In this document: piece after piece, positions 1 to 8,319 of the stretch | Numbering within the stretch: the first letter of the stretch is position 1 | How the letters are laid out: each line of letters opens with the position of its first letter | Assembly: GCA_021163815.1 (NCBI GenBank) | Contig: JAGGTJ010000174.1 | Coordinates: 1 to 35,410, forward strand | Reading direction: 5' to 3' | From: Deltaproteobacteria bacterium | GTDB taxonomy: Bacteria > Desulfobacterota > DSM-4660 > Desulfatiglandales > Desulfatiglandaceae | Length of the DNA: 35,410 nucleotides | Notes under the pieces: model-generated | Told to the model about the DNA's origin: nothing | The model's database searches: none | What the model saw: the letters and a program-made list of their open reading frames with translations, nothing else | Position numbers and translations under genes: made by a program

Positions 1-48
1 AGAGAAAAATCTTCGGTTTGGCTCAAACAAACTTCAAAAACGGTGAAA

Positions 49-85
49 CTTTAGTAAAATAATTTATGCAGGTTTCAGTATTTGA
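49..85 (-). repeat. R4 repeat end (fragment)
   Basis: Read on the minus strand this stretch matches the left end of repeat family R4 (ATACTGAAACCTGCATAAA, then TTATTTTA), also seen near 21320, 23119, 25223 and 31113. Only the terminal part is visible. The rest of the 252 bases upstream of the first gene shows no gene or clear promoter. Confidence 0.5.
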
Positions 86-252
86 TACAAGATAACGAGG
101 ATATTGTGATGTTGCATTTGCCGTGTTTTCATGGTCAAATAAGGGTGTTTCGTAACATCCTGAAAGCATTATATATTGTACAATTGTTGGTTCTGCCCTA
201 ATGGGAATGTCAAGCAAAGAAAGGGCTTCAACTGATTTCAGGGAGAATGAAT

Positions 253-1749
253 ATGAACGATTTTTTGGAAAATGGTCCTATGAACCCCATAAAGATTCAG
301 GATAATACATTTCGTGATGGCCATCAGTCACTTCTTGCTACTAGGATGAGAACCGAAGATATGCTTCCAATAGCAGAGAAGATGGATGATGTTGGATTCT
401 GGGCCATGGAGGTCTGGGGAGGGGCAACGTTTGATGCAACACACAGGTTTTTGGGAGAAGATCCTTTTGATCGTTTAAGGACACTTAAAAAACATATCAA
501 GAAGACGCCGCTTTCCATGTTATTACGGGGGCAGAATCTTGTGGGATACCGTAATTATGCAGATGATGTGGCGCGACTCTTTGTAGACAAGACCTGTGAA
601 GCGGGAATAGATATCTTCAGGGTCTTTGATGCCCTCAATGATTTCAGGAACTTTCAGACAGTAGTTGAGAGAATAAAGGCCAACGGAAAGCATTTTCAAG
701 GCACAATATGTTATTCCCTCACAGAAAGACGTATGGGAGGGGATGTTTTTAATCTGGAGTATTATTTAGATAAGGCCAAAGAAATTGAAGACATGGGAGC
801 TGATACCCTTTGTCTAAAAGATATGGCCGGTATCATGGCTCCTTTTGATATCGCCAAGCTTATTGTTGAACTAAAGAAGACTGTATCTATTCCTATCCAT
901 CTGCATACGCACTACACAAGCGGTATGGCATCCATGGTTTATCTTGAGGCTATAAAGGCGGGTGTGGACATTATCGACACGTGTCTTGCGCCTTTTGCAC
1001 TGAGAACATCCCAGCCTGCTGTGGAACCTATGATTGCTTCTCTGTATGGCACTGTAAGGGATCCTGGGTTTGATCTGAATGCCTTACTTGAGCTTGATGA
1101 ATACATGGAGAGTATTGCTCCCAAGTATCGTGATTACCTTGCCAAACACAGGATGTCTGTTATCGATACAGGTGTTCTTGCACATCAGGTGCCAGGAGGC
1201 ATGATTTCAAACCTTGTCAGCCAGCTAAAAGAGGCCAATGCCCTGGATCGTCTTCCTGAGGTTTACAGGGAAGTGGCTGTGACGCGGAAAGAACTCGGTA
1301 CTCCTCCTCTTGTTACTCCAACAAGCCAGATCGTTGGAGTCCAATCTGTGCTTAATGTCCTGTTTGGAAGGTATAAGATGGTAACCAATGAGGTTAAAGA
1401 TCTTGTGTTCGGTCTGTATGGTAAGACCCCTGCACCTGTGGATCCGGATGTCCAAAAAAAGATCCTGAAGGGTTATAAAAGGGGGGAGACGCCTGTTACA
1501 GGGCGTGCAGCAGATTACCTTGAACCGGAACTGGATAATGCAAGAAAAAAGGCAGGTGATTTGGTGAAGGATGATTTTGATCTTCTCATATACGCCCTTT
1601 ATCCAACTACAGGGGAGCAGTTTTTGAAATGGAAGTATGGCCTTGAGGAGAAACCGCCCGAGATAATGCCCAAGACAATGGACGAAATAGAGAGAGAAGA
1701 TAAGGCTGTGGCAGAGGCATTGGAGGCCGTTCGTAAAGGCCGTTCATAA
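253..1749 (+). CDS. Pyruvate/oxaloacetate-type biotin-dependent carboxyltransferase subunit
   Basis: Carboxyltransferase (DRE-TIM barrel) of the pyruvate carboxylase B / oxaloacetate decarboxylase alpha / transcarboxylase 5S family. It moves CO2 between carboxybiotin and a 2-oxoacid such as pyruvate. Visible motifs are RDGHQSLLATR (residues 21-31, metal-binding Asp22), LCLKDMAG (Lys189, the carboxylated metal-ligand lysine) and HLHTHYTSGMA (His218, His220). The conserved carboxylase C-terminal domain follows. At 498 residues it ends without a biotinyl domain and no biotin-attachment AMKM motif is present, so the carrier must be a separate protein. GGGAG at 241-245 lies 7 bases before ATG 253 but only 1 base before ATG 247, so 253 is preferred. 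Whether the substrate is pyruvate, oxaloacetate or methylmalonyl-CoA cannot be decided here; no biotin carboxylase gene is in the window. Confidence 0.9.
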   Translation: MNDFLENGPMNPIKIQDNTFRDGHQSLLATRMRTEDMLPIAEKMDDVGFWAMEVWGGATFDATHRFLGEDPFDRLRTLKKHIKKTPLSMLLRGQNLVGYRNYADDVARLFVDKTCEAGIDIFRVFDALNDFRNFQTVVERIKANGKHFQGTICYSLTERRMGGDVFNLEYYLDKAKEIEDMGADTLCLKDMAGIMAPFDIAKLIVELKKTVSIPIHLHTHYTSGMASMVYLEAIKAGVDIIDTCLAPFALRTSQPAVEPMIASLYGTVRDPGFDLNALLELDEYMESIAPKYRDYLAKHRMSVIDTGVLAHQVPGGMISNLVSQLKEANALDRLPEVYREVAVTRKELGTPPLVTPTSQIVGVQSVLNVLFGRYKMVTNEVKDLVFGLYGKTPAPVDPDVQKKILKGYKRGETPVTGRAADYLEPELDNARKKAGDLVKDDFDLLIYALYPTTGEQFLKWKYGLEEKPPEIMPKTMDEIEREDKAVAEALEAVRKGRS

Positions 1750-1770
1750 AACTGAGTGATCTGTCTTACT

Positions 1771-1827
1771 GTTTTTTCATATCCGTGGGTGGTCAGGATC
1801 TTTTTGAATTTGGCCATGCTGGGTTAC
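1771..1827 (+). repeat. R3 intergenic repeat, copy 1
   Basis: Contains TTTCATATCCGTGGGTGG, then CAGGAT, TTTTTGAATT and GGCCATGC, matching the copies at 32521-32620 and 33176-33270 and a partial one at 25241-25295. It fills the space between the carboxyltransferase stop and tmk. Translated in the tmk frame it gives an SYPWVVRIF peptide, and the copy at 32.5 kb gives SYPWVARIF. Reading tmk upstream of TTG 1891 is therefore translating the repeat. Confidence 0.75.
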
Positions 1828-1890
1828 ATTTTTCTATGCTGCTTGTTTTTTTGTTGCAGGCAGATTTTTATTCATCTTCAGGAGAAATCA

Positions 1891-2544
1891 TTGTTTGTTA
1901 CCTTCGAAGGTATAGAAGGCAGTGGCAAGTCTACTCAGGCTGTCCGTTTTTATAGATATCTTAAGGATATGTCTGTGCCGGTTATACTGACCAGGGAGCC
2001 CGGAGGAACTAAGCAGGGCGAGCGTATCAGGGATATCCTTCTTGATTCTGATGCCAGTGATCTTGTTTCCTGCGCAGAACTTCTTTTATATACTGCAGAC
2101 AGGGCCCAGCATGTACAAACAGTGATTAGACCTGCCCTTGACGAAGGAAAGTGGGTTTTGTGTGACCGGTTTATTGATGCTACCATTGCGTATCAGGGAT
2201 ATGCCCGTGGTCTGGATATCTCTTTTATAGAACTGATTAATCGTAAGGTCTGTTGCGGTGTATGGCCTGATATTACCTTTCTTTTTGATTTACCTGTAGA
2301 AGTGGGTCTTGAAAGGGCCGTGAACAGGAACAGGGAGATGAATCAGGAATCTAACGGTCGCTTTGAACAGGAGGCCATTGCCTTTCATGAAGCAGTAAGG
2401 AGAGGGTATCATATGCTTGCTGCTGCGGATCAGAAACGTTTTGTCAGGGTTGATGCAATGCTTTCGGAGGAAGAAATAACGGCAAGGCTGATTGAACATA
2501 TCGAAGATATCGCAAAACCTGCTTTGCGACGCCATCTCCTTTGA
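1891..2544 (+). CDS. tmk: Thymidylate kinase (dTMP kinase)
   Basis: Phosphorylates dTMP to dTDP with ATP in the cytoplasm, for dTTP synthesis. The P-loop GIEGSGKST is at residues 7-15, followed by the TREPGGT segment, the CDRFIDATIAYQGYARG dTMP-binding region and a C-terminal LID-like segment (RNREMNQESNGRFEQE). The 217-residue length is normal for the family. The start is TTG 1891: AGGAG at 1880-1884 sits 6 bases upstream and the P-loop then lies at the usual distance from the N-terminus. The frame stays open back to 1756, but those 45 codons are repeat R3 and hydrophobic, so they are rejected. It is followed by holB, ricT and metG in the order common in Deltaproteobacteria. Confidence 0.95.
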   Translation: MFVTFEGIEGSGKSTQAVRFYRYLKDMSVPVILTREPGGTKQGERIRDILLDSDASDLVSCAELLLYTADRAQHVQTVIRPALDEGKWVLCDRFIDATIAYQGYARGLDISFIELINRKVCCGVWPDITFLFDLPVEVGLERAVNRNREMNQESNGRFEQEAIAFHEAVRRGYHMLAAADQKRFVRVDAMLSEEEITARLIEHIEDIAKPALRRHLL

Positions 2545-2613
2545 ACCTCAACAATATTGCCGTGTTTACAAGGGCCTAAACTGTTGTAGCCCGTCTGTAC
2601 TTTTGCTATCTCG

Positions 2614-2668
2614 CCCCTGTCTGCCGCAGGCAGGTCTTAGGCAGGCTTGATGTTTGCAGGATTTGTAA
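2614..2668 (+). repeat. R4 repeat, right-end fragment with hairpin
   Basis: CCTGTCTG (2616-2623), loop CCG, CAGGCAGG (2627-2634) forms an 8-bp hairpin. It is followed by TCTTAGGCA and GTTTGCAGGATTTG, matching R4 copies at 17344 and 31147. It ends only a few bases before the holB start, so the holB leader is largely repeat. Confidence 0.6.
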
Positions 2669-2675
2669 GTTTATT

Positions 2676-3722
2676 ATGCCGTTTTCGCACATCATGGGCC
2701 AGGAAAAGGCCAAAAAGTTTTTGAGACAGGTCCTGGCAATGCAACGGGTGCCCCATGCATATCTGTTTTGTGGTATATCAGGGGTAGGTAAAAAGTCCAT
2801 GGCCAGGGCCATTGCTATGGCCCTGAATTGTGATCATTCTGTTGATGGTGATGGATGTGGGGTTTGCCCCTCATGTCGAGCTATTGCTGATGGTAATTCT
2901 CCCGATTTTTTGCTTGTTGGTCCTGAAAACAGGGAGATCTTTGATGAAAGATCGGACAGGATTCTTATTGAACATATCCGTAAGCTTAACCATGCAGTCG
3001 GTTTTTCACCTATTGGCAGATACAGGGTGTGTGTACTTGATCATGCACAGAATATGACAGTTGAGGCGGCCAATTCGTTTCTCAAGATCCTTGAAGAACC
3101 CCCCCCAGGCAATATCTTTATTCTTAATGCCGTAGATCCCCTTGATCTGCTACCTACCATTGTTTCCCGCTGTCAGCGGGTAGCTTTTCAACCCTTGTCC
3201 ATTAATGATATCAAAAAATGGCTGTTTCGGGAGAGAGATGTGGATGAGGAATCTGCCGATATTTTGTCCAGGGTCTGTTCAGGCAGTCTTGGTAAGGCCA
3301 TTGATATGCTTGACAGCAATTATCTTGTAAAAAGAAAATCCTGGCTTTCTTCTGTTGTCGACCTGTTTTCTGTTTCTCGCAATAGAGCCTTTTTAATTGC
3401 CGTTGAGTATATGAATATATTAAAAGATTCTTATCGGACAGGGTCAGGTGGCAGGAATGATGTTTTTGATATGTGTATGACGTGGAAATCCTTGTATCGG
3501 GATCTTATCCTTATAAAAGAGGGTGCCCCGTTTAATATGCTTATGAATATGGATTATATCCATGATCTTGAAAGACATGTGCAAGCCTTTGGTGTAGATG
3601 CCCTGTTAAAAAGTATTGATTTCTTGAACAGGACAGAGCGGGATTTAATGAACAATATCAATATGTCTTTAATCATGGAGCAGACTGTTATGGGGCTTTG
3701 GTCTCTTGCCAGGGGGGCATGA
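2676..3722 (+). CDS. holB: DNA polymerase III subunit delta' (clamp loader)
   Basis: Clamp-loader AAA+ subunit that helps load the sliding clamp during replication. The N-terminus has the usual FSHIMGQEKAKKFL opening, then a P-loop-like GISGVGKKS (33-41). A zinc-binding cysteine set follows at Cys52, Cys61, Cys64 and Cys67, and the SRC motif with the arginine finger is at 164-166. FLKILEEPPP (135-144) is also typical. The 348-residue length fits delta'; dnaX-type proteins are longer. ATG 2676 gives the family N-terminus, but no strong Shine-Dalgarno is visible because the leader is an R4 repeat. The C-terminal third is poorly conserved, as is normal for this subunit. Confidence 0.92.
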   Translation: MPFSHIMGQEKAKKFLRQVLAMQRVPHAYLFCGISGVGKKSMARAIAMALNCDHSVDGDGCGVCPSCRAIADGNSPDFLLVGPENREIFDERSDRILIEHIRKLNHAVGFSPIGRYRVCVLDHAQNMTVEAANSFLKILEEPPPGNIFILNAVDPLDLLPTIVSRCQRVAFQPLSINDIKKWLFRERDVDEESADILSRVCSGSLGKAIDMLDSNYLVKRKSWLSSVVDLFSVSRNRAFLIAVEYMNILKDSYRTGSGGRNDVFDMCMTWKSLYRDLILIKEGAPFNMLMNMDYIHDLERHVQAFGVDALLKSIDFLNRTERDLMNNINMSLIMEQTVMGLWSLARGA

Positions 3723-3739
3723 TTTCAAGTTGCTATTAT

Positions 3740-3788
3740 TTATAACCTAAATTCTGTAGGTGTCCAGGTTTGCCAAAGACCTGCCTAC
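3740..3788 (-). repeat. R4 repeat, inverted right-end fragment
   Basis: On the plus strand it begins TTATAACCTAAATTCTG and runs to GCCAAAGACCTGCCTAC. This is the reverse complement of the R4 right end (GGCAGGTCTTTGGCA ... TTTAGGTTATAA). It lies in the 120-base gap between holB and ricT. Confidence 0.6.
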
Positions 3789-3842
3789 GATAGCCGCATA
3801 GGGTAAACAGACAGTCCCTTTTTATACGGAGACAAGTTAAAA

Positions 3843-4712
3843 ATGTCTAAAACCGTTGGTATAAAATTTAGAAACAGCCAGAGAATACAGTACCTGAGTT
3901 CAGCCGGTTTTGTCCTCAAAAAGGGCGATAAGATAATCGTGATGACCGATAATGGTCCCTTAATGGGAGAAGTTTTTATTGAACCGAGAGAAATGCCTTT
4001 TTCCTGTTCACAGAATTCATCTATGGAGGTCTTCAGACTGCCCCTTGAAGAGGAGATAAAAAGGCATGAGCAGAATTGCATTCTCGAAGAGAGGGTATAC
4101 AGGTTTTGCGAACAAAAGATCAAAGAAAAACATATTCCCATGGTTCTTTCATCTGTTGAACGTCTGTTTGATGAAAGCAAGATAGTTGTCTCTTTTACTG
4201 CAGATGGGAGGGTGGATTTCCGGGAACTGTTAAAGGCCCTTGTTGAAACATTTAATGTCAAGATAGAAATAAGGCAGATTGGTGTACGTCAGAAGGCCAG
4301 TATGAAGGGTGGCCTGGGGCCATGTGGCAGGGCCTTGTGCTGCTCGAGTTTTTTGAATGAGTTTGTCCCGGTGACCATCAAGATGGCCAAGATACAGAAT
4401 GTATCACTAAATCCCGGCAAGATATCAGGCATGTGTGGCAGGCTTATGTGCTGCCTTAGTTATGAATATGATTTTTATGAGAAAACAAAAAAAAAATTCC
4501 CGGCTCTTGGCAGTAAGGTAGGCACAAAAAAAGGGATTGGTAAGGTCATCCGGCAGGATGCCCTTAAAGGAATGGTAACTGTCATGTTGGAATCCGGAGA
4601 ACTCTTTAATGTTGTTGCTGAAAAGGACCTTGTTGATAATGTTGTGCAGGCAAAAAACAGATCTTCAAAACGTGGGAAGAAAAAAAAAACGAAAAGAGGT
4701 AAGAACAGTTGA
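3843..4712 (+). CDS. ricT: RicT-like PSP1 domain protein (Fe-S Ric complex subunit family)
   Basis: PSP1 C-terminal domain protein of the RicT/YaaT family. In Bacillus, RicT with RicA and RicF forms an Fe-S complex that affects RNase Y and phosphorelay; the role in Deltaproteobacteria is not well defined. Visible are an N-terminal basic and beta-rich part (1-55) and a central PSP1 domain with two matching cysteine motifs: CGRALCC (Cys161, 166, 167) and CGRLMCC (Cys198, 203, 204). The C-terminus is very lysine-rich (about 278-288). GGAG at 3828-3831 lies 11 bases before the ATG. The stop overlaps the TTG start of metG in a TTGA arrangement, indicating coupled translation. Confidence 0.88.
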   Translation: MSKTVGIKFRNSQRIQYLSSAGFVLKKGDKIIVMTDNGPLMGEVFIEPREMPFSCSQNSSMEVFRLPLEEEIKRHEQNCILEERVYRFCEQKIKEKHIPMVLSSVERLFDESKIVVSFTADGRVDFRELLKALVETFNVKIEIRQIGVRQKASMKGGLGPCGRALCCSSFLNEFVPVTIKMAKIQNVSLNPGKISGMCGRLMCCLSYEYDFYEKTKKKFPALGSKVGTKKGIGKVIRQDALKGMVTVMLESGELFNVVAEKDLVDNVVQAKNRSSKRGKKKKTKRGKNS

Positions 4713-6616
4713 AAAACAAATTTTATGTAACAACACCCATATATTATGTAAATGCTGAGCCTCATATCGGGCATGCTTATTCTACAGTTGTAGCGGATGT
4801 GATTAACCGTTTTTATCGCCTTTGCGGTTATGATACCTTTTTTCAGACAGGTACTGATGAACACGGGGAAAAGATTGTTGCTGCCGCTGAGGCCCTGGGT
4901 CAGACACCTGAAGAGTATGTCAATATGATCAGTAATAAATTCAGGATGTTGTGGCCAGAACTGAGTATAGAATATGACAATTTCATACGTACTACAGATC
5001 CTTTGCATAAAAGGACAGTTGAATTGATATTAAATCGTGTTAATGATAAGGGAGATATATATTTTAGTGAGTATGAGGGATTGTACTGTATCGGGTGCGA
5101 GCGATTTTATACAAAACGTGAACTCGTCAACGGTAAATGTCCGGATCATAAAACAGTACCTGAACCAGTCAGGGAATCCAATTATTTTTTCCGTATGAGC
5201 AATTATCAGGACTGGCTTATTGATCATATCAAAAAAAATCCGGGTTTCATAAGGCCAGAAAGATATAGAAACGAGGTGTTGGCCTTTTTAAGGGAACCCC
5301 TTGATGATCTGTGTATTTCCAGACCCAAGTCCAGGCTTACGTGGGGGATAACTCTGCCTTTTGATGAGAATTTTGTAACCTATGTCTGGTTTGATGCCCT
5401 TATTAACTATCTGTCAGGGCTGGGGTATCCAGATGGACAGATGTTTGTGGATTTCTGGCCATCTGCCCAGCATATAATTGCCAAAGATATCTTAAAACCC
5501 CATGGGATCTATTGGCCGTGTATGCTTAAATCTGCCGGTATTGAACCGCATCAGCATCTTAATGTGCACGGTTACTGGAATGTGAATAAGGGAAAGATGT
5601 CAAAATCCATTGGTAATGTAATCAATCCTCTTGATTTGGTAAAACGTTATGGTGTTGATAGCTTCAGGTATTTTGTTATGCGTGATATGGTTTTTGGTCT
5701 GGATTCAGAGTTCAGTGAGGATGCCTTTATAGAGAGAGCCAATGCGGATCTGGCAAATGACCTTGGGAATTTGGTCAGTCGTACTTTTACAATGGTGCAC
5801 AAGTACTTTAAGGGTGTTTTGCCCGAGCCTGGAAAATCCCTTCTCATTGACGATGAGTTGAAACAAAATGCCCTTGCACTGATAGATCACTATGAAGATT
5901 TTATGAAGGAGTTTGCCTTTCACAAGGCCTTGATGTCAATATGGGAGGTAATAGGCGAAGTAAACAGATACATTGACAAAACATCTCCATGGATGTTGGC
6001 AAAGTCGGATACCGCACGTCTTGCTACGGTACTATGCCATGTAGTGGAAACCATTAAGGTTGTATCTGTGTTGATGTGGCCGTTTATGCCAGGTTCCAGT
6101 GAAAGGATAGAGGAGGGGCTTGGCCTTGACCGCAAGGGGAATCAGATCACCCTTGACGATATCAGGGCATGGGGTAATGTCAGGCCTGTGAAACCAATAC
6201 ACCGGCTTCCATCACTATTCCCAAGGATTGAGAGGAAAAAAGATGTAAAAGAGGGTCATGGCTGCAAGCAGAAAAATGAAATTAGCGGGGAAGAAAATAC
6301 CATATCCTTTGAAGACTTTCAGAAGGTTGACCTGAGAATCGGAACCATAAAAGAGGCATCCATGATACCCAAGGCCAGAAAGCTTGTAAAACTCACCGTT
6401 GATATTGGTGAAGAAAGGACCGTAGTGGCAGGAATTGCAGGTGATTACGATGTCTCTGACCTTGTGGGAAGGCAGGTGTTGGTTGTGGCCAATCTTGCAC
6501 CCGTTAAACTGATGGGGGTTAAGTCATATGGTATGATAATTGCCGCAAAAGATGATTCAGGTCTGCACCTTTTATCTCCTGATACTGAGGTTAAGCCCGG
6601 CAGCAAGGCCAGTTAG
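4709..6616 (+). CDS. metG: Methionyl-tRNA synthetase with C-terminal tRNA-binding domain
   Basis: Class I synthetase that charges tRNA-Met. HIGH is at residues 19-22 after the PIYYVNAEP stretch, and KMSKS is at 296-300. Between them is one putative zinc knuckle, CIGC followed by CPDH. The anticodon-binding helical domain contains the conserved YIDKTSPW. Residues from about 533 to 635 form a Trbp111/EMAP-like OB fold (FQKVDLRIGTI) that binds tRNA and dimerises the enzyme. Length is 635 residues, normal for this two-domain form. The start is TTG 4709, overlapping the ricT stop, with AGAGGT at 4695-4700 eight bases upstream. It closes the tmk-holB-ricT-metG block. Confidence 0.97.
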   Translation: MKNKFYVTTPIYYVNAEPHIGHAYSTVVADVINRFYRLCGYDTFFQTGTDEHGEKIVAAAEALGQTPEEYVNMISNKFRMLWPELSIEYDNFIRTTDPLHKRTVELILNRVNDKGDIYFSEYEGLYCIGCERFYTKRELVNGKCPDHKTVPEPVRESNYFFRMSNYQDWLIDHIKKNPGFIRPERYRNEVLAFLREPLDDLCISRPKSRLTWGITLPFDENFVTYVWFDALINYLSGLGYPDGQMFVDFWPSAQHIIAKDILKPHGIYWPCMLKSAGIEPHQHLNVHGYWNVNKGKMSKSIGNVINPLDLVKRYGVDSFRYFVMRDMVFGLDSEFSEDAFIERANADLANDLGNLVSRTFTMVHKYFKGVLPEPGKSLLIDDELKQNALALIDHYEDFMKEFAFHKALMSIWEVIGEVNRYIDKTSPWMLAKSDTARLATVLCHVVETIKVVSVLMWPFMPGSSERIEEGLGLDRKGNQITLDDIRAWGNVRPVKPIHRLPSLFPRIERKKDVKEGHGCKQKNEISGEENTISFEDFQKVDLRIGTIKEASMIPKARKLVKLTVDIGEERTVVAGIAGDYDVSDLVGRQVLVVANLAPVKLMGVKSYGMIIAAKDDSGLHLLSPDTEVKPGSKAS

Positions 6617-6665
6617 TTTTCATCTGCAGATCAAAATTCAGCATGTAATGTAAAAAAATCCCGTT

Positions 6666-8219
6666 ATGTCAGAAAAACTCCTTTTGTCAGAAATAGATTT
6701 GCATAGCACGCTGGATGCTATGTCTTCTTTTATAGCAATAGTGGATGTAAATGGTGATCTGGTCTTTGTCAACAAAAGGGCGCGGGATTATCTGGAATTC
6801 GATATAGAGGACATGTATGGGATTCCATTTTGGTCCTGTCCCTATTTTCAATCCGATTCCGAGACAGAATCAATCATACAGGACTCCATTTATTCAGCAA
6901 TAAAAGGAAAGGCTGCAAGACACAGAATTAATGTATATTGCAAAAAAAGGCCTGTCCCCCTGTCTGTCCTGTGTACAGCCTCACCTGTTAGTGACAGACA
7001 GGGAATGGTGTGTGCAGTTGTCTTTGAAGGAACGTTTGATTTTGAACTGGAACAGGACAAAAATGCTGCAATGTATGAGCGCAAGGCCTTCCAGATTATA
7101 GCAGATGCAGCGGTTAATGCTTCAGATATTAATGACCTGTGCAAAAGGGTCCTTTTTGGTCTGGTAAGGGCTATGGGCTTTGATCGTGGGAATATCAGAC
7201 TCTATGACAGGAAATCTGAGATGTTGAATCCCTGTGCTATTTTTGATGAAAGCAGCGAAACCCAGGTATGGTGGGTACGACCGCACAATATTCATGATAC
7301 ACATTTTATATCCTCTCTTACCGCCAAGAAACGAATTGCCCTGTTTGCTCCCGATATAACTGTTCATGATATATACAGCAGGTTTAAGGAAAACCTTGAC
7401 CGGTGGAAAATAGGATCCTTTATCTCGTGGCCAATTGTTGGTTCTGAAAATAATCTCATAGGCGTTATGCAGCTTCTGGACAAGTCTGTTAAGTCCGGTT
7501 TCAGTTATGAAGATCAGAGTTTTTTTGAGACAGTGGCCAGTATGTTTGCTCACGTACTTGAGCACAAGATTGCAGAAGAAAGGATAGCAAGGAGCCTGAA
7601 AGAGAAGGACCTTTTGTTAAAAGAGATTCACCACCGTGTGAAAAATAATCTTCAGGTGATATCCAGTATGCTGAGTCTGCAGTTGAACAATGGGCTGCAC
7701 AGGGATTTCAGGGAGCTTGTAAGGGAAAGTCAGAATCGTGTGAGATCTATGGCCATGATTCATGATGCCCTTTATCGGTCATTGAATCTTTCAGCCATAG
7801 ACTTCGGTTCATATTTAAAAGAATTATCATCATATCTGCTCTCTTCATATGGGGTATCTGAGCATAGGGTGATGGTGATTGTAAATGCAGAGGGTGTTAT
7901 CCTTGATATTGACCAGGCAATACCGTGCGGCCTTATTGTGAATGAGCTGATATCCAATGCCCTCAAACATGCCTTTCCAGGAGGGCTTACCGGCAGAATC
8001 TGTGTTGATTTTTACAGGGTAGGTACCCGTAAATATGAATATATGCTAAGGGTAAGTGATGATGGTATTGGTTTGCCGGATGGTCTGGATCTGGACAGGA
8101 GCAGATCTTTTGGTATTCAGTTGGTCAGCATGCTTACCAAACAAATTGGAGGAACATGGAGTGTTGTTCATGATAAAGATAAAGGTACGTCGTTTGAGAT
8201 AAGGTTAAAAATCCCGTAG
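6666..8219 (+). CDS. Soluble PAS-GAF-HisKA_2 sensor histidine kinase
   Basis: Sensor kinase without membrane segments, so probably a cytoplasmic sensor. Residues about 10-135 look like a PAS domain (FIAIVDVNGDLVFVNKRA). About 145-305 look like a GAF domain. The HisKA_2 motif EIHHRVKNNLQ follows, with His323 the likely phosphorylation site, then an HATPase_c domain (NELISNALKHAFPGG; SDDGIGLPDG). HisKA_2 kinases usually signal to soluble receivers of the type that opens the next gene, 100 bases downstream, so the two probably form one pathway. No strong Shine-Dalgarno is seen before ATG 6666; the start is chosen because the PAS domain begins soon after. The signal is unknown. Confidence 0.88.
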   Translation: MSEKLLLSEIDLHSTLDAMSSFIAIVDVNGDLVFVNKRARDYLEFDIEDMYGIPFWSCPYFQSDSETESIIQDSIYSAIKGKAARHRINVYCKKRPVPLSVLCTASPVSDRQGMVCAVVFEGTFDFELEQDKNAAMYERKAFQIIADAAVNASDINDLCKRVLFGLVRAMGFDRGNIRLYDRKSEMLNPCAIFDESSETQVWWVRPHNIHDTHFISSLTAKKRIALFAPDITVHDIYSRFKENLDRWKIGSFISWPIVGSENNLIGVMQLLDKSVKSGFSYEDQSFFETVASMFAHVLEHKIAEERIARSLKEKDLLLKEIHHRVKNNLQVISSMLSLQLNNGLHRDFRELVRESQNRVRSMAMIHDALYRSLNLSAIDFGSYLKELSSYLLSSYGVSEHRVMVIVNAEGVILDIDQAIPCGLIVNELISNALKHAFPGGLTGRICVDFYRVGTRKYEYMLRVSDDGIGLPDGLDLDRSRSFGIQLVSMLTKQIGGTWSVVHDKDKGTSFEIRLKIP

Positions 8220-8319
8220 CGTTGGATATTCTCCTTGGGTTTGTTGCTTTATGATGTTTGATATCTGTAAGCCGTGTTTGTTGATTCCAGGGGTGAAAAT
8301 AAAGACGGGAGATATTTGT

